Assembly: GCA_023248095.1 (NCBI GenBank)
Contig: JAHFFF010000046.1
Location: forward strand, 1-10,527
From: Candidatus Omnitrophota bacterium
Lineage (GTDB): Bacteria; Omnitrophota; Gorgyraeia; 1-14-0-20-64-10
Reading direction: 5' to 3'
DNA length: 10,527 nucleotides
Part shown: positions 6,156 through 10,527 of the stretch, piece by piece
Layout: each line of letters begins with the position of its first letter
How positions within the stretch are numbered: the stretch's first letter is position 1
Made by a program: the position numbers and the translations under genes
Notes under the pieces: model-generated
Seen by the model: the letters and a program-made list of their open reading frames with translations, nothing else
Databases searched by the model: none
Told to the model about the DNA's origin: nothing

Positions 6156-6340
6156 TCATCCGGTGAGTGCTGGCAGCACTCCTCAGCGCCGCAGCCCTGC
6201 ACCTGCATCCGGATCACGCACCCTTCCGAATCCCGCTCCGCAGAAAAGGCGCCGCCGCACTGCAGGCAGAGCCATCGGACGGCATCGGAAGTTCCTCGCA
6301 GCTGCGCTCCGCAGAAAAAGCAGTGCAGCTTCAGATCCAT
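6143..6340 (-). CDS. Small cysteine-rich zinc-ribbon protein (65 aa)
   Basis: The 65-residue product has a zinc-ribbon arrangement, C7-x2-C10 and C25-x2-C28 (CFFC and CLQC). After it comes an unusual second group of cysteines at 41, 50, 55 and 56, with H58. The function is not known; such ribbons often bind nucleic acid or a protein partner. The ATG at 6340 is chosen because AAGGAG lies 8 nt before it. The frame is open further back to 6538, but that part overlaps the membrane gene and reads as low-complexity sequence. The ATG overlaps the end of the small membrane gene by 10 nt (ATGGATCTGA), so the two are probably coupled. The last codons and stop fall inside the REP-like palindrome, so the C-terminus DDRSS may be a by-product of the repeat's insertion. 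Confidence 0.68.
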   Translation of the reverse strand: MDLKLHCFFCGAQLRGTSDAVRWLCLQCGGAFSAERDSEGCVIRMQVQGCGAEECCQHSPDDRSS

Positions 6341-6552
6341 CCCTGCATCTCCTTCATCGCCCCCTGGATCGCCAACCAGACGGAAAGAATCAATACCCCC
6401 GTGTACGCCAACACCAGCACGGTCAGGATCACCTTCCATGCCCTGGAGAAAGAGGGACTCTTCCAGAGAAGGGGCAAGGCCAGCGGGCCCAGGAAAATGA
6501 ACAGAGCGCAGAGAACGGACCAAACGCTGTGGTACCACTTGGAATTTGAGAT
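6331..6552 (-). CDS. Small two-helix membrane protein, apparent ATC start (about 73 aa)
   Basis: The frame reads SNSKWYHSVWSVLCALF and continues through two hydrophobic segments, about residues 9-29 and 40-62. They are joined by a short basic loop (WKSPSFSRAWK), and the protein ends in MKEMQGWI. The look is of a genuine small inner-membrane protein: Trp/Tyr at the membrane edges and positive charge between the helices. No ATG, GTG or TTG exists in the frame before the first helix. AGGAGG (6564-6559) is followed by CGC ATC ATC, so translation probably starts at ATC, the second being 6 nt from the Shine-Dalgarno and the first 3 nt. The frame is the same as that of the CoA-binding gene, whose TAG ends just before AGGAGG, so TAG readthrough is an alternative. 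The 3' end overlaps the zinc-ribbon start by 10 nt. Function unknown. Confidence 0.55.
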   Translation of the reverse strand: MSNSKWYHSVWSVLCALFIFLGPLALPLLWKSPSFSRAWKVILTVLVLAYTGVLILSVWLAIQGAMKEMQGWI

Positions 6553-6558
6553 GATGCG

Positions 6559-6564
6559 CCTCCT
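6559..6564 (-). promoter_or_regulatory. Consensus Shine-Dalgarno AGGAGG without a canonical start codon
   Basis: AGGAGG begins immediately after the TAG of the CoA-binding gene on the minus strand. The next codons are CGC ATC ATC. Its presence is the main support for the hidden membrane ORF downstream. Confidence 0.65.
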
Positions 6565-6939
6565 CTAGATCTCCTCAGGGTGCATGCCGATGTTGGTGAT
6601 GCTGCACGCGACGATGACGTTCAGCCCCAGGGTGTGGGCCTTCTCGATAAGCTCATCGCTCTCGGAACCCGGGTTCAAGAAAAGCTCCCGTGTTCCCTTC
6701 CGTGCAATCTCCTCGACCACTTTGATCCCCAACGCAGGAGGAAGGAAAACCGTCACCCGGTCCAAACCCACGGGGATCTCCGAAACCGAGCGGTAAACCC
6801 TCAGCCCCTCGATCTGCGTCTCCTTGGGATTGACCGGAAAAACCTCGTACCCCTGTATCACGTAGGCCCGCACCGCCTTGTTTCCATACTTGGACCGGTC
6901 GGCCGAAGCACCCACCACCGCCACCGTCGGCCGCTTCAC
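6565..6939 (-). CDS. CoA-binding domain protein (YccU-like, 124 aa)
   Basis: This is a stand-alone CoA-binding Rossmann domain like the one in succinyl-CoA synthetase alpha subunits and in YccU. The N-terminal VAVVGASADRSKYGNKAV is the nucleotide-binding glycine loop. VFPVNPKETQIEGLRVYRSVSEIP is the typical second strand with its conserved NPK. FLNPGSESDELIEKAHTLGLNVI fits the third region, and the usual C-terminal end (CSITNIGMH) is present. The enzymatic role of this family is not established. It starts at GTG 6939, 7 nt after the AsmA-like gene ends. Only a poorly placed GGGG is available as ribosome binding site. It ends with TAG followed at once by AGGAGG for the next small gene. Confidence 0.9.
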   Translation of the reverse strand: MKRPTVAVVGASADRSKYGNKAVRAYVIQGYEVFPVNPKETQIEGLRVYRSVSEIPVGLDRVTVFLPPALGIKVVEEIARKGTRELFLNPGSESDELIEKAHTLGLNVIVACSITNIGMHPEEI

Positions 6940-6946
6940 GCCCCGA

Positions 6947-8128
6947 TCAATCCTTCTTCAAGACCCGATCCAACAGGCTCCCGATCAACTCCTCTCCTTT
7001 CGAGGAGACAAGCCGTTGGGTTAAATAGTTCAAATCCGGCAACACCGAGACCTGCGGGAGATCACCCTGCAGAAGGATGGGAAACGTCAACCGGCCCTGC
7101 TCATCGGCCAGGAATTTGAGTTCTTTCACCAAACGGATGAGGGCGGCGGACAACTGCGGCTCAACCTGAATCTGCGCCGGAAACTGAAGTGTGCCCTTGA
7201 GTCCGAAACGGCCGGATCCTCCGAGTTGAAAGGTGTCGGTTCCCAGGCGCACATTCTCGAAAGAAATCTCCTGCGGGTCGGCCTTGACTTGAAGATCAAT
7301 TGGTTGGAAGAGCGTATCCTTGGCATTGAATTTTTCCGCGTAGGATTCAGGGAGTTGGGACATGAGCGTTTCCGTTAGGCCGGAGATTACCGTGAGACGG
7401 CTGAACACCTCACGCAGGAGATTGTAGCCCTCCAGCCTTGCATCTTCCACATGGATCCGCCCTTGCCCGACCAGGGCTTGCTGAAAGGTTCCGTTGAATG
7501 AAGCCGACAGCCTCCCTTGAAGAGCCGGCTGTCCTGCCTGAATGAACCTGCAGGTGAGCTTCTTGAGATCCAGTCGATCTCCGTGTAAGCTCGCCTCCAG
7601 TTCCAGATCCTCAGCGGTGAGGTGGATGGGAGGTTGAGCGCTCAAATCGGTGAAACTGAGTGTCCCCTCGGTCACCTGGATTCGCTGGATCAGCAGAGGG
7701 GCTGCCTTGACTGCCGGAGCGGGATGCGAAGCCGGGGCCGGTGCAGTGGAAGCCTGCGTTGGAGGCGGCGGCGTCCCTTCCAGCTCAATGGCCCCGTTGG
7801 AACTGCGAACGATCTTGGCATTCAGGCCGGTCACCACAACGGACCCCAGCTGGAGATCTCCCTTGAGGAGCGGGCGCAGCCTCAAGAGGGCACCGGCCTT
7901 CTCCACCCGAACCGCCGGCTTGATCTCCAATCCCTGCAGCTCCAAGGAAATCCCGCCTCTCCAGCCCAAGGAAATCCGCTGCAGCTGGACCGGCCGGCCC
8001 AGCGCCGATTCCATCCTGTGAATGAGGGACGGGCGGTAGCGGTCGGCGTCGAAGGTAGCGATGAAGATGGCCGCCCCGGCCACCGCCAAAAGAAGCAGAA
8101 CGAAAACAACCTTGAGGATTTTCTTCAT
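6947..8128 (-). CDS. AsmA-like envelope protein (393 aa)
   Basis: The protein starts with a single membrane anchor, MKKILKVVFVLLLLAVAGAA and onward. It then has the AsmA N-terminal signature FDADRYRPSLIHRMESALGRPVQLQRISLGW, and repeated beta-strand stretches typical of AsmA/DUF748 proteins, which belong to the bridge-like lipid-transfer group acting between the inner and outer membrane. A proline/alanine-rich linker (GTPPPPTQASTAPAPASHPAP, about residues 117-137) splits the N-terminal part from the rest. The product is short compared with E. coli AsmA (about 617 aa). I chose the ATG at 8128 rather than the GTG at 8164 because the membrane anchor starts there; neither has a clear Shine-Dalgarno. 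It heads the minus-strand operon that continues to the nuclease and diverges from lepB across 66 bp. Confidence 0.85.
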   Translation of the reverse strand: MKKILKVVFVLLLLAVAGAAIFIATFDADRYRPSLIHRMESALGRPVQLQRISLGWRGGISLELQGLEIKPAVRVEKAGALLRLRPLLKGDLQLGSVVVTGLNAKIVRSSNGAIELEGTPPPPTQASTAPAPASHPAPAVKAAPLLIQRIQVTEGTLSFTDLSAQPPIHLTAEDLELEASLHGDRLDLKKLTCRFIQAGQPALQGRLSASFNGTFQQALVGQGRIHVEDARLEGYNLLREVFSRLTVISGLTETLMSQLPESYAEKFNAKDTLFQPIDLQVKADPQEISFENVRLGTDTFQLGGSGRFGLKGTLQFPAQIQVEPQLSAALIRLVKELKFLADEQGRLTFPILLQGDLPQVSVLPDLNYLTQRLVSSKGEELIGSLLDRVLKKD

Positions 8129-8178
8129 GGGATTTTCGATCCCATTCTGCCACAACCGGCTCACAAGCGCCAGCGAGG

Positions 8179-8187
8179 TGATACACT
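8179..8187 (+). promoter_or_regulatory. Extended -10 promoter of lepB
   Basis: TGATACACT matches an extended -10 (TGn followed by TACACT, four of six to TATAAT). No good -35 is seen about 17-18 nt upstream. The lepB ATG begins 7 nt downstream, as in the GGDEF gene, suggesting a leaderless or nearly leaderless mRNA. Confidence 0.5.
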
Positions 8188-8194
8188 ATGGGGC

Positions 8195-8734
8195 ATGCAG
8201 GAACGCAGAAGAAGGAACCAACGATCTTTTTTCAACTGGCGCTATTTTCCCAAGGAACGAAGGAGAGGGAACAAACGCTGGGCGCTCCTGCTCATTCTTT
8301 CGATCCCCACCTTCTTCTTCTGCGAGCGCTACCTCCTCAGCGCCGGCCGCGTCGTCGATGTCAGCATGCGACCCACGTTGCAGGAAGGTAGCTACTTCCT
8401 CATCAACAAATTCACCTATCATCTCACCCCCCCCCGACGCGGAGATGTGGTGGTGCTGCATCTCTTAAATCACGCCCGCTGGCGCTACGTCAAAAGGGTT
8501 GTGGGTGAGGGGGGCGAAACGCTGGCGATCGCTTCTGGTCGGGTGGTTGTGAATGGGCAGCCGCTGGAGGAACCGTACGCAAAAGGCCCCACCAAGCCGG
8601 ACATGAAACCGCTGCTCGTCCCAAAGGGCACCTGCTTCGTGCTGGGAGACAACCGCCAGGAAAGCGAGGACAGCCGGATCTTCGGTTGCGTCCCCTTGAA
8701 TCGAATCGAAGGAAAGATCAGGCCGAGGAGGTAG
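8195..8734 (+). CDS. lepB: Signal peptidase I
   Basis: Type I signal peptidase removes signal peptides from exported proteins at the outer face of the inner membrane. The 179-residue product has a very basic N-terminus and one membrane segment at about 29-43. The catalytic serine is S57 in VSMRPTLQEG and the catalytic lysine is K100 in RYVKRVVGEGGE. Box E is GDNRQESEDSR at 151-161. The enzyme is short, like Gram-positive and other single-span forms. The ATG at 8195 is preferred, although GAGGTGA is better spaced for an ATG at 8188; that frame encodes nothing recognisable and stops after 67 codons. The frame also runs open far upstream into the AsmA-like gene, which is chance. The last 17 nt overlap the 3' end of recJ on the other strand. 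Confidence 0.94.
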   Translation: MQERRRRNQRSFFNWRYFPKERRRGNKRWALLLILSIPTFFFCERYLLSAGRVVDVSMRPTLQEGSYFLINKFTYHLTPPRRGDVVVLHLLNHARWRYVKRVVGEGGETLAIASGRVVVNGQPLEEPYAKGPTKPDMKPLLVPKGTCFVLGDNRQESEDSRIFGCVPLNRIEGKIRPRR

Positions 8735-10442
8735 GAAGCTTCAGGTCGCGCAGTCGAAGCTCGATCTTGAATTGGTCCGCATCGCGGCGGCGGGTCGGCG
8801 AATAGGCCAGGTGGACGTTCCCGCGAATCTTCCGCAGGTTCAAGCTGTCCCATACAGTCTCTCGCGGATGCAGGGCCTCGAAGGAATGCCCCTGCGGGCT
8901 TTCCACGATGATCCGGACCCCAAAGGGGCTGAACCCCGCCGGGCCTGCCCCAACGGAAATACGGGCATCGCACGATAGAAAGACGGGATGGGCGTTGCCC
9001 ATGCCAAAGGGAGCGAGCACCTCCAGATCCCGGATGAACTCCTCCGTCAGATCGGACAACGGCAACTCCCCATCGAGATCCACCATCGGGGAAAGAGATC
9101 CCCTGTCCAAGCGTTCGTGCGCCACCCGGTTCAGCGCCTCCCGGAACGCGGCAATCCGAGACCGTTCGATAGTCAACCCTGCCGCGCCCGGATGCCCTCC
9201 GAACTCCACCAGTTCCTCTTTGACCGCATGCAGGGCTTCCACTAGATTGAAGGCGCGGATGGAACGGGCCGAGCCGCGGCAGATCGGTCCATTCAAGGCG
9301 ATCACAACCGTGGGGCGATGAAACCGGTTCGCCAACCGCGTGGCGAGAATGCCCACCACGCCGGGATGCCATCCCTCATCCTCCAGCACAATCACCCGAT
9401 CCTGGCTGAAATTGATCTCCCGTGCCACCTTGGCCAACGCCCGCTTGAACGCCTCCCGCTCCAAGGTGCGGCGCGCTCTGTTATCGCAGCAGATCGCCTT
9501 GGCCATCTGCTCGGCTTCCTGTGGATCATCGGTGGTCAGGAGACGGAAGCTGATCTCCGCTGAACCGAGCCGCCCCGCGGCATTCAGGGGAGGAGCCAGT
9601 TTAAAGCTCACATCCTCGGCACCCAGCGCCTTCCCTTCCAGCCCGACAGCGGACAGCAACGCTCGGAGGCCCGGCTTGCGAGTCCCTCTTAAACAGTGCA
9701 AGCCTGCCTTTACGAGGATCCGGTTCTCCCCAGAGAGAGGAGCCAGGTCCGCCACAGTTCCGATGGCCACCAGGTCCAGGTGCTCCCAAACCTCTCTTGA
9801 GTCTCCACACGCAGAGGCTAGCCCTCGCGCCAAGGTGAAGGCGACACCCACTGAGGCCAGCTCCTTCTCGGGATAGGAGCAGTCCGGGCGAAGCGGGTTG
9901 AGGAAGGCAGAGGCAGCCAGCTTTCGATGGGGATCCAGATCGTGGTGGTCCACCACCACAGTCTGGATTCCCAGTTTTCGGGCGAATTCGAGTTCGTCGA
10001 AGCTGGAGGTCCCGCAATCGACGGTGATCAACAACTTCACGTCTGACCGATGAGCCTTCTCAATCACCGCCGACTTCAGGCCGTATCCGTCATCGACCCG
10101 ATGCGGGATGTGGCAAGTGACCTGCCCGCCGAGGGAACGGATCACGTGGAAGAGAAGGGCTGAGCCGGTCAATCCGTCCGCATCGTAATCTCCGACGATC
10201 AGGATCTTTTCTTTGCGCTCAATCGTCTGCCGGATGAGGTCGACGGCCGCCGGAAGGTCGGCCATTTGTTCTGGGGAACCCAGGAGGCCTAAATCAGCGC
10301 AGAGGAATCGCTCGGCGGAACCGGGAGAACCAAACCCACGGTTGATGAGAACGCGGGCAATCAGCGGTGAGACTTCAAGTTGGCCGGCCAGCTGCTGAAC
10401 AGCCGCCGCATCAACCGGGCAGAGAATCCAGTCCTTGCGCAT
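8718..10442 (-). CDS. recJ: Single-stranded-DNA-specific exonuclease RecJ
   Basis: RecJ is the 5'-3' single-strand DNA exonuclease of recombination and mismatch repair. The 574 residues match the usual length (E. coli 577). The DHH-phosphoesterase motifs are complete: DYDADG (85-90), VDCG with D142, DHH (165-167) and GTVADL (228-233). The DHHA1 part has WHPGVVGI (358-365), GSARSI (390-395) and GGHPGAAG (415-422). The OB-fold region follows, with FGMGNAHPVF. The ATG at 10442 is preceded by AGGAG at a 6-nt spacing, and this overlaps the secF stop codon. The secF-recJ neighbourhood is common in several bacterial phyla. The C-terminus overlaps lepB tail to tail by 17 nt. Confidence 0.97.
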   Translation of the reverse strand: MRKDWILCPVDAAAVQQLAGQLEVSPLIARVLINRGFGSPGSAERFLCADLGLLGSPEQMADLPAAVDLIRQTIERKEKILIVGDYDADGLTGSALLFHVIRSLGGQVTCHIPHRVDDGYGLKSAVIEKAHRSDVKLLITVDCGTSSFDELEFARKLGIQTVVVDHHDLDPHRKLAASAFLNPLRPDCSYPEKELASVGVAFTLARGLASACGDSREVWEHLDLVAIGTVADLAPLSGENRILVKAGLHCLRGTRKPGLRALLSAVGLEGKALGAEDVSFKLAPPLNAAGRLGSAEISFRLLTTDDPQEAEQMAKAICCDNRARRTLEREAFKRALAKVAREINFSQDRVIVLEDEGWHPGVVGILATRLANRFHRPTVVIALNGPICRGSARSIRAFNLVEALHAVKEELVEFGGHPGAAGLTIERSRIAAFREALNRVAHERLDRGSLSPMVDLDGELPLSDLTEEFIRDLEVLAPFGMGNAHPVFLSCDARISVGAGPAGFSPFGVRIIVESPQGHSFEALHPRETVWDSLNLRKIRGNVHLAYSPTRRRDADQFKIELRLRDLKLPTSSA

Positions 10443-10448
10443 GCAACA

Positions 10449-10453
10449 CTCCT
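10449..10453 (-). promoter_or_regulatory. recJ ribosome binding site overlapping the secF stop
   Basis: AGGAG on the minus strand shares bases with the secF TAG and stands 6 nt before the recJ ATG. This supports both the start choice and translational coupling of the two genes. Confidence 0.8.
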
Positions 10454-10527
10454 ACCGCTTCTTTTCCCAAAACAGAAGCAAGGGGCTCGCGATGTAAACG
10501 GTGGAATACGCCCCCGAGAGGAATCCA
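10452..10527 (-). CDS. secF: Protein-export membrane protein SecF, last 24 codons (partial)
   Basis: The last 24 codons before a TAG read GFLSGAYSTVYIASPLLLFW followed by EKKR. This is the end of the last transmembrane helix of SecF, the proton-driven SecDF partner of the Sec translocon; the family typically ends in a G-x-x-S-G-x-Y-S-x-x-x-I-A-S-P-like pattern. Only the C-terminus is inside the window. The assignment rests on this short match and on the recJ neighbourhood. Confidence 0.85.
   Translation of the reverse strand, partial: GFLSGAYSTVYIASPLLLFWEKKR

Noticed and set aside
6234..6318. 14-base direct repeat CGCTCCGCAGAAAA at 6234-6247 and 6305-6318, plus CGCTCCGCAG near 6086-6095
   Set aside because: The two long copies are 71 bp apart and are read in different frames of the zinc-ribbon gene, so they do not make a protein repeat. 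No regular spacing or palindromy like the REP element was found, so slippage or coincidence is likely.
6341..6538. N-terminal extension of the zinc-ribbon frame back to GTG 6538
   Set aside because: There is no Shine-Dalgarno at 6538, and the extension overlaps the membrane ORF in another frame and reads as low-complexity sequence. AAGGAG before 6340 fixes the shorter start.
7622..8194. In-frame upstream extension of lepB by 191 codons
   Set aside because: It runs antisense through the AsmA-like gene and has no recognisable domain; signal peptidases of this kind begin just before the single membrane helix.
8188..8391. Small frame at ATG 8188 with well-spaced GAGGTGA
   Set aside because: The translation has no membrane segment or motif and ends inside lepB; the lepB frame starting at 8195 carries all catalytic motifs.

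Overview
The window is a dense, gene-packed stretch of a GC-rich (roughly 60% by eye) Gram-negative-type bacterial chromosome. It holds a lipobox lipoprotein, an AsmA-like envelope protein, type I signal peptidase and the SecF end, with little non-coding DNA. The secF-recJ order, the beta-CASP nuclease and the palindromic repeat suggest a deep-branching environmental lineage of the Nitrospirota/Omnitrophota/NC10 kind. No rRNA or other marker in the window settles the phylum. No tRNA, rRNA, CRISPR array, insertion sequence or phage gene was seen.

Layout, in transcription order. (A) Minus-strand operon 3142->1: an extended short-chain dehydrogenase, a cupin lipoprotein, a membrane-anchored hexapeptide-repeat acyltransferase, and the first half of typA/bipA, with junctions of 2, 1 and 15 nt. 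(B) A diguanylate-cyclase-like membrane protein (3229-4101, plus) diverges from A across 86 bp that carry a perfect 10-bp inverted repeat with a -35-like element in each arm. (C) Minus-strand operon 8128->4098: AsmA-like protein, CoA-binding protein, a tiny two-helix membrane protein with no normal start codon, a tiny zinc-ribbon protein, a cyclase/kynurenine-formamidase-family hydrolase, and a CPSF73-like beta-CASP RNase. (D) lepB on the plus strand (8195-8734), divergent from C. (E) Minus strand at the right edge: the last codons of secF followed by recJ.

The genes look mainly like housekeeping (translation GTPase, protein export and processing, DNA repair, RNA processing) mixed with envelope and second-messenger functions. 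The most unusual region is 5930-6570. There, two very small genes sit between annotated ones. One of them appears to start at ATC behind a strong AGGAGG and directly after an in-frame TAG. A REP-like palindrome supplies both the stop codon of the zinc-ribbon gene and the start codon of the cyclase gene, and a shortened copy of the same repeat is embedded in the cyclase coding sequence. A second theme is that lepB, the GGDEF gene and possibly the dehydrogenase have -10-like hexamers 7-8 nt before their ATG, as expected for leaderless transcripts, whereas several operon-internal genes have good Shine-Dalgarno sequences.

I found no complete, clearly novel multi-gene defence or metabolic system. 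The novelty candidates are the hidden small genes, the repeat-built gene junction and the divergent palindromic promoter region.
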